This document shows, piece after piece, positions 1 through 7,571 of a stretch of 17,671 nt of DNA. The notes under the pieces are model-generated. The model was not told the origin of the DNA. It saw only the letters and a program-made list of their open reading frames with translations, and made no database searches. The number at the start of each line of letters is the position of its first letter. The first letter of the stretch is position 1. Both the position numbers and the translations under genes were made by a program. The stretch is from positions 1 to 17,671 of the forward strand of contig JBGPBY010000099.1 in the NCBI GenBank assembly GCA_041481485.1, given 5' to 3'. The DNA comes from JBGPBY01 sp041481485 (GTDB lineage Bacteria; Acidobacteriota; Terriglobia; 20CM-2-55-15).

Positions 1-1473
1 CCTGCCCTCATCATTCCGAACAAAACTGTCCTGCCAGTCATAAACACGAAAGGCAGCGCCGCTGCTGTAGGCATCCAGCCAAATGTCGGAATTGTTTTCG
101 TAAAGCCTGTTACCGGACTTGTACGGCCAGAGAAACGATGCATGAACCACAGATTGCGCAATCACGACGGCAAGTATCGCGGCATTTAAGCGCGGCGATT
201 GCCATCGTTGACGATCCAGAAATACAAACGACACGATGAAGAAACCGATCAGTGCCGGTGCAATCAGGCGCGGGGTCCAATAGCCTTCATAGTACGCTTT
301 GGGTATAAACGGAAGTGGAAGGACAATGTTCATGAACCACGCCATGCAGAAAAGTATTACAGCGAACATGGCAAAATCTCGCGAATCCCGGAGCATTACG
401 CGAATACTCGACTGAAAGAAAAAAACGATAACGGCAGTCACCATCAGGGCGGAAAATACGATTCCCGAACGCACCGCGATCTGCATGCGCTGATGGTTGA
501 GCTTCCCGCGTTGGCCAAAGTAGTAGTCGTAGGGATCGTATTGGTATGTATTCAGAACGTCGGTAAAGATCGCCAGATGCACCAGCGCCGGATAACTATG
601 TTTGTTGTCGATCAGCAGATTGTACATTCGATCCACCGTCCAGTTGTACGAGGGAGCCGAAAGCATGTCGATATCCGCTGCCCGTAACCACAACAGGCTT
701 CGCGGATTCATTGCAGCATCCGACATTCTTGGCGGAATCGAAAGGTTGTACGTATAGCCTCCCTCCGATCGGTACTTCACACCTTCCCGGACAGCTTGAA
801 TTCCAGGAATCACTGTGATCACAAACAAGAGCAAAGCTAGCCGGCGGCCCTTAAGTTGACCTGTCCACCAAAGCGCCAGAGCCCACACTCCGCTCGCCAT
901 GACAAACGACCCGAACATGAATTTCGTGAGCAAGGCGGCGGACATTGCCAATGCAATGCCGGCGGCACAGAACAGAAACTTTACGAGCGGAGCTCGAGGA
1001 TCAAATCGCAGAATGAGCCACAGCAGAAACAGGAACAAAGGAGTCGACAACGCATCGGAGGCAATGACTTCCGCGTGAATCATGGCAAAGGGAAGAAACA
1101 GAATCAGGGTGATTGCCGCCATGCGCAGAAGAGGAGATCCAATCAAACGCCGGATAATTCCATAGGCGAAACAGAAGCCGGCAAAACCGAGAACGGCATT
1201 CAGGAGACCGATGTCCGTCAGGTAGTGTGCCGTACCTGCGATGCGGCGAATCAAACCACCGATTAAATGATAGAGCGGTGGATTCGTCATGCCCGGCGAG
1301 TAATGTCTGAAGAAGTCCCACGGCGCCTCCGAAGCGATCTTGAAATGAAGCTTGTGCCTCAGGAAATCCTGGGACCAATAGCCGTGAAAGTAGACTGCAT
1401 GAATCTGGAAAACCAGATGAACCGCGAATGCCGCAATGACATATCGACGTTCCACCCGGGATTTCGCTGTCAT
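1..1473 (-). CDS. GT-C type membrane glycosyltransferase, partial (C-terminus off left edge)
   Basis: Reading the minus strand from an ATG at 1473 gives an uninterrupted frame of 491 codons to the window edge with no stop, so the gene continues outside. The protein is strongly hydrophobic, with many predicted membrane helices. It starts with a short basic N-terminus, then a first helix and a loop holding 'GYWSQDFLRH' (residues 31-40) and 'NPPLYH' (64-69). An acidic residue in the first extracytoplasmic loop followed by an N-P-P-L-Y type motif is the usual layout of GT39/ArnT/PMT-like GT-C enzymes, which transfer sugars from polyprenyl-phosphate donors outside the membrane. The donor and acceptor cannot be told. 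It starts 16 bases after the stop of the MFS permease gene on the same strand, so the two may share a transcript, although no functional link is obvious. No clear Shine-Dalgarno sequence precedes the ATG. Confidence 0.75.
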   Translation of the reverse strand, partial: MTAKSRVERRYVIAAFAVHLVFQIHAVYFHGYWSQDFLRHKLHFKIASEAPWDFFRHYSPGMTNPPLYHLIGGLIRRIAGTAHYLTDIGLLNAVLGFAGFCFAYGIIRRLIGSPLLRMAAITLILFLPFAMIHAEVIASDALSTPLFLFLLWLILRFDPRAPLVKFLFCAAGIALAMSAALLTKFMFGSFVMASGVWALALWWTGQLKGRRLALLLFVITVIPGIQAVREGVKYRSEGGYTYNLSIPPRMSDAAMNPRSLLWLRAADIDMLSAPSYNWTVDRMYNLLIDNKHSYPALVHLAIFTDVLNTYQYDPYDYYFGQRGKLNHQRMQIAVRSGIVFSALMVTAVIVFFFQSSIRVMLRDSRDFAMFAVILFCMAWFMNIVLPLPFIPKAYYEGYWTPRLIAPALIGFFIVSFVFLDRQRWQSPRLNAAILAVVIAQSVVHASFLWPYKSGNRLYENNSDIWLDAYSSGAAFRVYDWQDSFVRNDEGR

Positions 1474-1489
1474 CGTTGGTATGTGTCTA

Positions 1490-2821
1490 TTAATTTCCCG
1501 GCTTCCGGCGCAACGAAAGAATCATTACCGCCGCAAAGAGCGCAGACACTGCGAGGTAAAGAACGCCATAGACATAGGTGTGGGTTTGTTTGCTCAGATA
1601 ACCCACGACATAGGGCCCGACAAATCCACCGAGATTCCCGATCGAATTGATGAGACCAATCGAAGCGGCCGCTGCAACTCCGGTAAGAAAACTCGTGGGC
1701 AGGGCCCAGAAACTCGGAAAGTAACCATAAATTCCAGCCGCCGCGAAGCAAAACATGGATACGGCCAAAACCGCCCGGTCGTGCGCGGCAAGGCTCAGAA
1801 GCAATCCGATTCCAGCAATGATCATGCACCAGGCTGTGTGCCAGCGGCGTTCCTTCGTGCGGTCCGAATTCCAGCCTACCAGTAGAATCGAAACCAGGCC
1901 GACACAATACGGCAATGCGGAAATCAAAGTCACTGTCAGGTCCGAGGCTCCCGACAATTTCTTAACAATTGTGGGCAGCCAGAAACTGAATCCATACAGT
2001 GACGTCACCATGAAGAAATAACCCAGCGCGAGCAGGATCACCTCACGATTTCCCAACGCCTGCCAGACACCAAAATGCTGTTGCTTCTGCTTGGCAGCCC
2101 GCTCGGCGTCCAGCGTGGAAATGATCCACTGTTGTTCATCTTTGGGAAGCCACTTTGCCTGCTGCGGACGGTCGGTGAGAAAGAAAATTGTGATGACTCC
2201 AAAGAGAATGGCCGGTGCTCCCTCGAGAATGAACAGCCAGCGCCATCCCGCCATGTCGTACCAATGCAGTTTCAGCAGCAATCCCGACACGGGTGATCCA
2301 ATGATGTTAGAGATCGGTATTGCCGCCATGAATATGGCAACCACTTTCGCGCGGTCCTCATTGCGAAACCAGTGGCTGAAGTACACGATAATTCCGGGAA
2401 AGAATCCGGCTTCCGCGGCGCCCAGGAGAAATCTCAAAAAGTAAAACTGGTTTTTCGTATGAACGAACCCCATGGCGATGGCGACCAGACCCCACGTCAC
2501 CATGATGCGTGCAATCCATCCACGGGCACTCCACTTTTCCACGAGAATGCTTCCGGGGATTTCCAGAAAGAAATATCCGATGAAGAAAATCCCGGCGCCG
2601 AATCCGAGGATATCGTCTGAAAACGACAGGTCCCCCTTCATCTGCAACACGGCATAACTGAGATTCACGCGATCCAGATAAGCGATGACAAAGAGTAAAA
2701 ACATGTACGGCACAACCCGCCACATGATTCGTTTTCGGGCGCGATCCGCGACAGAACCGATGCTTGCGACTTCAGCCGTAGCCAATCCATCCACCTCTTT
2801 CCGATTTGCGCCCGCCAGCAT
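1490..2821 (-). CDS. MFS permease, anion:cation symporter (sugar-acid/phthalate permease) family
   Basis: The 443-residue product has the 12-helix MFS architecture. A first helix begins near 'VVPYMFLLFVIAYLDRVN' (about residues 36-53), a motif characteristic of the ACS family (phthalate, tartrate, glucarate and galactonate permeases), followed by 'FFIGYFFLEIPGS' and 'FLLGAAEAGFFPG', both typical of that family. The second half holds the 'GWNSDRTKERR' loop between helices. ACS members import organic or sugar acids with protons. It is divergent from the aldehyde dehydrogenase operon with only 54 bases between the start codons, so an importer for the acid degraded by that operon is the natural reading. 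The exact substrate is not readable. No strong ribosome-binding site is visible, and a start further inside would still keep all helices. Confidence 0.9.
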   Translation of the reverse strand: MLAGANRKEVDGLATAEVASIGSVADRARKRIMWRVVPYMFLLFVIAYLDRVNLSYAVLQMKGDLSFSDDILGFGAGIFFIGYFFLEIPGSILVEKWSARGWIARIMVTWGLVAIAMGFVHTKNQFYFLRFLLGAAEAGFFPGIIVYFSHWFRNEDRAKVVAIFMAAIPISNIIGSPVSGLLLKLHWYDMAGWRWLFILEGAPAILFGVITIFFLTDRPQQAKWLPKDEQQWIISTLDAERAAKQKQQHFGVWQALGNREVILLALGYFFMVTSLYGFSFWLPTIVKKLSGASDLTVTLISALPYCVGLVSILLVGWNSDRTKERRWHTAWCMIIAGIGLLLSLAAHDRAVLAVSMFCFAAAGIYGYFPSFWALPTSFLTGVAAAASIGLINSIGNLGGFVGPYVVGYLSKQTHTYVYGVLYLAVSALFAAVMILSLRRKPGN

Positions 2822-2836
2822 AATGCAAGCACTGCG

Positions 2837-2860
2837 ATTGTGTCATTGTCCGCATTGTGT
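2837..2860. promoter_or_regulatory. Candidate operator: spaced direct repeats in divergent promoter region
   Basis: In the 54-base gap between the permease start (2821) and the aldehyde dehydrogenase start (2876), the heptamer ATTGTGT occurs at 2837-2843 and again at 2854-2860, 17 bases apart, with a shorter ATTGT at 2845-2849 between them. Such spacing along one helix face would suit a regulator controlling both divergent units. A -35-like TTTACA can be read on the minus strand at 2863-2858. This is pattern only: no regulator gene is present in the window. Confidence 0.3.
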
Positions 2861-2875
2861 AAAACTTCCAAGCCT

Positions 2876-4321
2876 ATGATTTTGGGCAACTACATCCATG
2901 GCCGCTGGAGCGCTGCAGACTCCGGCCAGACTTTCGAAAAGCGCAGTCCCGCGGACGACCGCGATCTCATTGGCGAATTCCCGGCCACCGGCAGTGCTGA
3001 CGTGCAAAATGCAGTCTCTGCGGCACGCGGTGCGCTTTCCTCATGGCGCTCGCTTTCCTACGATGCACGCTCCCAGTTTCTGCATAAGGCCGCCGACAAG
3101 CTTGCAGCGCGGCAGAGCGAGGTTGCCGCGGCGCTCACGCGTGAAGAGGGTAAGACTCTTGCCGAGTCCAATGGCGAAACCGGACGAGGCGTGATGATTC
3201 TGCGCTATTTTGCGGGCGAAGGATTGCGAAGCGTGGGCGAAGTGCTTCCATCGGTGAATGCCAGTACGTTCTTTTTCACCGAACGCACCCCGCTCGGTGT
3301 GGTCGGATTGATCACTCCGTGGAATTTTCCGGTGGCCATTCCCTTGTGGAAAATAGCGCCGGCCCTGGTCTACGGCAATACGGTGGTTTTCAAACCGTCT
3401 GAACAATCGCCGTTGACGGCGCAGTTCCTGGCGGAAGTTTTTCATGATGCGGGATTGCCGGCCGGCGTTCTTAATCTCATTCAGGGTGACCGCAAAACCG
3501 GAGAATCGCTGGTCTCCGCAGAAGGGCTCAACGGTGTTTCCTTCACCGGTTCTGTTGCCGCCGGCAAAGCGATTGCCCGAACCTGCGTGGAGCGTGGCCT
3601 TCGCTACCAGCTGGAGATGGGTGGAAAGAATCCAGTCATTGTTCTGGAAGACGCCAATCTGGATCGCGCCATTGAACTCACGGTACAGGGCGCCATGAAG
3701 TCCGCAGGCGAAAAATGCACGGCAACGTCTCGTGTCATTGTCGTCGAAAGTATTGCCGAAGAATTCATCAGGCGGCTGGTCGCGCGCGTCAATCAACTGG
3801 AAACCGGACCGGGCACCGATTCCCGCTACTATCTCGGACCACTGATATCCGCATCCGCCCGTGACAAGGCGCTCGGATTCATTGAACGCGCGAAAAGCGA
3901 AGGAGCCCGCCTGTTGTGCGGCGGAACTTCCGAGCGTGAGGATCGTGGCCACGGTCACTACATGAAACCGTCGGTTCTGGATAATGTGCATCCCAGTATG
4001 GCCATTGCGCAGGAAGAGATCTTCGGACCGGTGCTTGCGGTCTTGCGCGTTCCCGACTTTGAAGCAGCAATCCAGGTGGCGAACGATGTTTCTTTCGGAT
4101 TGTCTGCCTCCATATTCACACGCAATCTCGACAAGGCCCTGCGCTTCGCGCGCGAAATCGAAGCGGGGATGGTGCGCGTCAACGGCGAAACCGCCGGAGT
4201 CGAGCCCCAGGCGCCCTTTGGCGGCATGAAAAACTCATCGTCTTTCTCCCGCGAGCAGGGACGTGCGGCGATCGAGTTTTATACGCAGTTGAAAACCATA
4301 TCCATCGATCGGGCAGACTGA
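2876..4321 (+). CDS. Aldehyde dehydrogenase, 2-oxoglutarate-semialdehyde dehydrogenase-like
   Basis: The start is taken at the ATG at 2876, because 'MILGNYIHGRW' aligns with the usual N-terminus of this family. An in-frame GTG at 2840 would add 12 residues that look unlike protein. The product has 481 residues and all ALDH landmarks: 'PWNFPVAIP' with the oxyanion Asn at 150, 'VFKPSE' with Lys173, 'FTGS' at 223-226, 'LEMGGKNP' with general base Glu247, and 'GEKCTA' with catalytic Cys281. The Glu-Cys spacing of 34 is canonical. Family enzymes oxidise aldehydes with NAD(P)+. Overall motifs and length fit the 2-oxoglutarate-semialdehyde dehydrogenases of pentose and hexarate degradation. It overlaps the next gene by one base (TGATG), indicating translational coupling. 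Oxidation of 2-oxoglutarate semialdehyde to 2-oxoglutarate is inferred from context; another semialdehyde is possible. Confidence 0.9.
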   Translation: MILGNYIHGRWSAADSGQTFEKRSPADDRDLIGEFPATGSADVQNAVSAARGALSSWRSLSYDARSQFLHKAADKLAARQSEVAAALTREEGKTLAESNGETGRGVMILRYFAGEGLRSVGEVLPSVNASTFFFTERTPLGVVGLITPWNFPVAIPLWKIAPALVYGNTVVFKPSEQSPLTAQFLAEVFHDAGLPAGVLNLIQGDRKTGESLVSAEGLNGVSFTGSVAAGKAIARTCVERGLRYQLEMGGKNPVIVLEDANLDRAIELTVQGAMKSAGEKCTATSRVIVVESIAEEFIRRLVARVNQLETGPGTDSRYYLGPLISASARDKALGFIERAKSEGARLLCGGTSEREDRGHGHYMKPSVLDNVHPSMAIAQEEIFGPVLAVLRVPDFEAAIQVANDVSFGLSASIFTRNLDKALRFAREIEAGMVRVNGETAGVEPQAPFGGMKNSSSFSREQGRAAIEFYTQLKTISIDRAD

Positions 4322-5166
4322 TGCACGTATTTCGATTTTGGGGATCCGGCGGGCCGCGGCTTGGACTGGAACTGGAGGGCCGGCGCTTCGATCTCACCGC
4401 AACGGCACCGCAATTTCAGGATCTGGGCGCATGGCTTGCTCTTCCGAAACCGGTCGACTCGATCCGAGAAGCCTTACATGACTGCGAACGGTTCCCTGCT
4501 CCGGATTCCATCGCGCTTCTTCCTCCGATCGATTTCCAGGAAGTGTGGGCCAGCGGTGTAACGTACCTTCGATCGAAAGTGGCGAGAATGGAAGAGAGCA
4601 AAGACAGCGCGGACATCTATGATCTGGTCTACAGCGCAGAACGTCCGGAACTGTTCTTCAAAGCACTGCCGGCGCGCGTTTCCGGGCACGGTATGCCGAT
4701 TCGCATTCGGCGGGATTCCAGCTGGAACGTGCCGGAGCCTGAACTTGTCATCGTGCTTTCGTCTCGCGGGGATATCGTTGGCTTCACCATTGGCAATGAC
4801 ATGTCATCGCGCTCCATCGAAGGCGAGAATCCGCTTTATCTGCCACAGGCAAAGATTTACGAAGGCAGCTGCGCCATTGGCCCGATGATTGAATTGAATG
4901 ACGGAACGTCGCGGACGCGCACCATTCGCATCACGATCGATCGAGACGGCCAGCCGGCCTTCGAAGGAGAAATCTCAACTTCACAGATGCGGCGAAAGCC
5001 CGAAGAGCTTGCCGGATGGCTGTTCCGTGAACTTCGCTTCCCTGCCGGAGTATTGCTATTCACCGGAACAGGGATCGTTCCTCCCAGCAGTTTCAGTCTA
5101 ATGGCAGGAGATGGGGTCTCCATCAGCATTGATGGCATCGGAACACTGAAAAACCAGGTGGCGTAG
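4321..5166 (+). CDS. FAH-superfamily protein, 2-keto-3-deoxy-pentonate dehydratase-like
   Basis: The 281-residue product has an N-terminal domain of about 70 residues and a C-terminal fumarylacetoacetase fold. The region runs 'WASGVTY' (76-82), 'ERPELFFKA' (107-115), 'PEPELVIVL' (138-146) and 'GNDMSSRSIEGENPLYLPQA' (158-177), then 'TGTGIVP' (248-254). The presumed divalent-metal ligands Glu139, Glu141 and Asp160 are all present. The short loop between them and the I-E-G-E-N-P-L-Y-L-P-Q-A-K block are, to my knowledge, typical of the XylX/D-KDP dehydratase branch, which removes water from 2-keto-3-deoxy-pentonate to give 2-oxoglutarate semialdehyde. Its position directly between a semialdehyde dehydrogenase (1-base overlap) and a sugar-acid dehydratase (3-base gap) supports this step. 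A general beta-diketone hydrolase or isomerase cannot be excluded by sequence alone. Confidence 0.85.
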   Translation: MHVFRFWGSGGPRLGLELEGRRFDLTATAPQFQDLGAWLALPKPVDSIREALHDCERFPAPDSIALLPPIDFQEVWASGVTYLRSKVARMEESKDSADIYDLVYSAERPELFFKALPARVSGHGMPIRIRRDSSWNVPEPELVIVLSSRGDIVGFTIGNDMSSRSIEGENPLYLPQAKIYEGSCAIGPMIELNDGTSRTRTIRITIDRDGQPAFEGEISTSQMRRKPEELAGWLFRELRFPAGVLLFTGTGIVPPSSFSLMAGDGVSISIDGIGTLKNQVA

Positions 5167-5169
5167 TTC

Positions 5170-6333
5170 ATGAAAATTACAGGACTGAAGACTTTCGTAC
5201 TCGGTTCGGGCTGGCGGAACCTGATTTTGCTTCGCCTGGAAACCGATCAACCCGGTCTCTATGGTATCGGTGAAGCCACGGTGCAATGGGGCGACGAAGG
5301 GATGCTCGGCTATCTCGTCTCGCTTGAGAAGCGCTATCTCATTGGACAGGATCCGCGCGATATCGAAGCCCTCTGGGAACGCGTTTATCGGAACGAATAC
5401 TGGCGCCGTGATTTTTTCGTGTGTTCCGCGCTGGGCGGAGTCGAAATGGCGTGCTGGGACATTCTGGGCAAATCGCTGGGTGTCCCTGTCTGGCGCCTGC
5501 TCGGTGGAAAGTGCCGCGATCGGATTCGCGCATATGCCAATGGCTGGTATCAGGTCGAACGCACACCGGAAACGATCGCTGCCAAGGCGCGCGGTGTCAT
5601 TGAAAAGGGATACTCGGCGTTGAAAATCGATCCTTTCGGTTCGGGCTCATACGAAATGAGTGAAACCGAAAAGCAGCGGTCTGTTGAAATCATTGCGGCG
5701 GTTCGCAACGCCGTTGGTCCGGAACCGGAGATCTTCATCGAAATGCACGGCAGGTTTGCCGCCCACACGGCAATCGACATGTGCCATCGGCTGGCGGACT
5801 TTCGCCCCGGCTGGTTTGAAGAACCGGTTCCGCCGGAAAACCCGGCTGCTCTGCTGGAGGTGCGGCGCGCCGTGGCGCATCTGGGCATACCCGTGGCGGC
5901 CGGCGAACGCCTGTTCACCCGCTATCTCTATCTGGATCTGTTTCGGGATCGCACCGTCGATATCATTCAGCCCGATGTGTGTCACGCCGGAGGAATTTCG
6001 GAAACCCGAAAAATTGCCGCGATGGCAGAAGCGCATTACATGCCCGTCGCGCCACACAATGCATGTTCACCTGTGGGAACGATGGCATCCGTGCATCTGG
6101 CCGCGAGCATACCGAATTTCAAAATACAGGAGACGTTTGATGACTTCGTTGAACCCTGGGTTCGCGATGCGATCATCGGCCGGCCCGAAGTGAAAAACGG
6201 ATATTTCGAATTGCCAGAAGGTCCGGGGCTCGGCGTGGACCTGGACGAAAAGGTGATCGCGGCACATCCGCCAATGGAAGGGTTCATGGACTTCTGGAAA
6301 GCCGGATGGGAGAAGCGAACCTCCTATAAGTGA
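5170..6333 (+). CDS. Enolase-superfamily sugar-acid dehydratase (mandelate racemase/galactonate dehydratase subgroup)
   Basis: The 387-residue product has the N-terminal capping domain and the C-terminal barrel. Metal ligands are Glu191 (in 'FIEMHGRF'), Glu217 ('WFEEP') and Glu246 ('AAGER'). Catalytic candidates are His193, His296 ('VAPHNACSPVG'), its partner Asp269 ('QPDV') and Glu321 ('QETFDD'). The spacing of 26, 50 and 25 residues between the corresponding positions matches E. coli D-galactonate dehydratase (183/209, 235/285, 285/310), with a 3-residue insertion between the second and third metal ligands. The first ligand is Glu where DgoD has Asp. Members abstract the proton alpha to a carboxylate and lose water to give a 2-keto-3-deoxy acid. 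The flanking genes suggest a pentonate substrate; a hexonate or hexarate is the alternative. It is the last gene of the operon, followed at once by a REP doublet. Confidence 0.9.
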   Translation: MKITGLKTFVLGSGWRNLILLRLETDQPGLYGIGEATVQWGDEGMLGYLVSLEKRYLIGQDPRDIEALWERVYRNEYWRRDFFVCSALGGVEMACWDILGKSLGVPVWRLLGGKCRDRIRAYANGWYQVERTPETIAAKARGVIEKGYSALKIDPFGSGSYEMSETEKQRSVEIIAAVRNAVGPEPEIFIEMHGRFAAHTAIDMCHRLADFRPGWFEEPVPPENPAALLEVRRAVAHLGIPVAAGERLFTRYLYLDLFRDRTVDIIQPDVCHAGGISETRKIAAMAEAHYMPVAPHNACSPVGTMASVHLAASIPNFKIQETFDDFVEPWVRDAIIGRPEVKNGYFELPEGPGLGVDLDEKVIAAHPPMEGFMDFWKAGWEKRTSYK

Positions 6334-6343
6334 CGGATGCGCC

Positions 6344-6459
6344 CCGCTGTAGGCGCGGTCTATGACCGCGCACAATCTGACGGGTTGCAATCCTCAAAAT
6401 TGTGGGTGGAATCCCAGTCTGAAAAACTGTGCGCGGTCATAGACCGCGCCTACAGTGGG
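6344..6459. repeat. REP doublet (REPIN-like), copy 1
   Basis: Two 28-base arms, 6347-6374 and 6428-6455, are perfect inverted repeats of each other. Each arm carries the tetranucleotide GTAG (6349-6352; as CTAC at 6450-6453) at the foot of its own small hairpin, GCGCGGTCTATGACCGCGC (6353-6371 and 6431-6449), a perfect 8-base stem with a TAT/ATA loop. GTAG next to a hairpin is the signature of REP elements recognised by REP-associated tyrosine transposases (RAYTs), and two REPs in opposite orientation form a mobile REPIN. The element begins about 10 bases after the stop of the dehydratase gene, so it could also stabilise or attenuate that mRNA. Its reverse complement shares arms and part of the centre (GTTTTTCAGACTG then GATTCC) with copy 2. 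No RAYT gene is in the window. Confidence 0.85.
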
Positions 6460-6478
6460 CCCGCAAAACCCAAAGTCA

Positions 6479-6507
6479 TTGACAAATCTCCAGGTTCGCT
6501 GTCGAAT
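6479..6507 (+). promoter_or_regulatory. Sigma-70-like promoter for the VOC/NTF2/quinoprotein genes
   Basis: A perfect -35 hexamer TTGACA (6479-6484) is followed, after exactly 17 bases, by TCGAAT (6502-6507), which matches four of six positions of the -10 consensus. Transcription would begin near 6514. This leaves a short leader and excludes the ATG at 6506 as the start of the next gene. It lies just outside the REP doublet. Confidence 0.5.
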
Positions 6508-6541
6508 GGTGCCACTTTCCAGCGTGAACCCGAGAGGTAAC

Positions 6542-6943
6542 GTGTACGTCCCTGAAGGATTCGGAACAGTCTTTCCATATATCTTTGTGCGGCACGCCGA
6601 AGAATTCATTACCTTCCTGAAAAACGCCTTCGGCGCAACGGAGCTCGGAAGATCAGTTCGCGACAATAAAATTGCAAACGCGCGAATCAAAATCGGAACT
6701 TCGGCATTCATGGTAAGCGACGCGGGAGAATCGATCCAGCCAACGCAAAGCGCATTTTATATCTATGTCGAAAATGCAAATGAAAGCTATTCGCTGGCTG
6801 TTTCCTGTGGGGCAAAAGGAATGTTCACGCCGGTCGAAATGCCGTACGGCGACATTCAGGGCGGAATCACGGATCCATTCGGCAATATATGGTGGATCTC
6901 CCAACGGCTGGATGAAAGACCATACGACACTCCGGATCATTGA
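6542..6943 (+). CDS. VOC-superfamily (glyoxalase/PhnB-like) protein
   Basis: The GTG at 6542 is chosen because 'MYVPEGFGTVFPYIFV' matches the usual start of PhnB-like VOC proteins, GAGAGG lies 4 bases upstream, and the promoter at 6479-6507 overlaps the alternative ATG at 6506. The 133-residue product contains the paired beta-alpha-beta-beta-beta units of the VOC fold: 'FITFLKNAFGA' (22-32), 'ARIKIGTSAFMVSD' (47-60), 'AFYIYVENAN' (71-80) and 'GGITDPFGNIWWIS' (107-120). At the spot where PhnB relatives usually have 'AHA' with a potential metal-binding His, this protein has 'ANA' (Asn46), so it may not bind metal in the ordinary way. The substrate is unknown. It precedes the NTF2-like gene by 45 bases on the same strand and probably shares its transcript. 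Confidence 0.8.
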   Translation: MYVPEGFGTVFPYIFVRHAEEFITFLKNAFGATELGRSVRDNKIANARIKIGTSAFMVSDAGESIQPTQSAFYIYVENANESYSLAVSCGAKGMFTPVEMPYGDIQGGITDPFGNIWWISQRLDERPYDTPDH

Positions 6944-6988
6944 AGTGTTATATGCTGGCAGGCAATCTGGAGGATTCTCGGAGGTACA

Positions 6989-7546
6989 ATGAAGAAAATT
7001 GCGGAGAGTTTTCTGTTTGCTGCGAAATTGTTGACGGTTGCAGTTTCCACTCAGGCACAGAATCTGCCCGCACTTGGGAATCAGTCTGCGCCGGGTGGCC
7101 GCGGCGATCGCGGCTACAATCCGCCAGCAATGCTTCAGATTTCGGCAGATCCTGGACCGGCCGCCGACATGGTGAAAGCCGCTCTTGACGCGTTCAACAA
7201 TCGGGACCTCAATTATTTCCGGAAGGCTCTTACCGAAGACGCCGTCTGGCTCGACGATGACGGGCATGTTTTTGCTTCACGCAATCAGATCGTCAATATC
7301 CCATTGGCTGCGGAACTGAACGGAGACTCGAAACGCAAACTCACGCCCAGCAACATGCGTTCGGTCATAGCCGGAGATACTGCGTGGGCCACGTTTTATT
7401 ACGAACTGGACACCGACGGCGTGATACGCCACGGTTTGAGCACCATGGTCTTTCGCAAGGTCGACAATGAATGGAAGATCGCCGTGGTTCAGGCGGCCGC
7501 CAATACGAAGCAGACTCATCTCCCGGGCGATCATACGGATCAGTAA
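6989..7546 (+). CDS. Secreted NTF2-like (SnoaL/DUF4440-type) protein
   Basis: The 185-residue product starts at an ATG preceded by a good ribosome-binding site (GGAGG, 5 bases upstream). The first 24 residues form a signal peptide ending 'STQAQ'. A short Gly/Arg/Pro-rich stretch (about 33-47) follows, then an NTF2-like domain from 'PAADMVKAALDAFNNRD' to 'NEWKIAVVQAAAN' (about 57-172). The pattern of an N-terminal helix, 'EDAVWLDDDGHVFASRNQI' and a C-terminal strand with 'GLSTMVFRKVDNEWKI' is that of DUF4440/SnoaL-type proteins, which are cone-shaped ligand pockets or small enzymes. No catalytic role can be assigned. The quinoprotein gene begins 25 bases downstream, so a periplasmic accessory or ligand-binding role beside that enzyme is possible but unproven. 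Confidence 0.85.
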   Translation: MKKIAESFLFAAKLLTVAVSTQAQNLPALGNQSAPGGRGDRGYNPPAMLQISADPGPAADMVKAALDAFNNRDLNYFRKALTEDAVWLDDDGHVFASRNQIVNIPLAAELNGDSKRKLTPSNMRSVIAGDTAWATFYYELDTDGVIRHGLSTMVFRKVDNEWKIAVVQAAANTKQTHLPGDHTDQ

Positions 7547-7571
7547 GATCGTTCGGAATCCCAAGAGCGCC

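Noticed and set aside
199..1885. Several plus-strand open frames (for example 199-687, 856-1266 and 1267-1650)
   Set aside because: They are antisense to the membrane glycosyltransferase and MFS genes, have Arg/His/Gln-rich non-protein-like composition, and lack ribosome-binding sites.
3041..3991. A 316-codon minus-strand open frame
   Set aside because: It lies fully antisense to the aldehyde dehydrogenase, which has all catalytic motifs; the antisense product resembles no family and is a by-product of codon bias.
6344..6459. Simple intrinsic terminator after the dehydratase gene
   Set aside because: The structure is two nested REP hairpins shared with a second locus, and no T-tract follows. 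Any effect on the transcript end is secondary.
6506..6541. ATG at 6506 as start of the VOC protein
   Set aside because: It overlaps the -10 region of the TTGACA promoter and would add 12 residues before the family's usual N-terminus; the GTG at 6542 has a GAGAGG sequence upstream.
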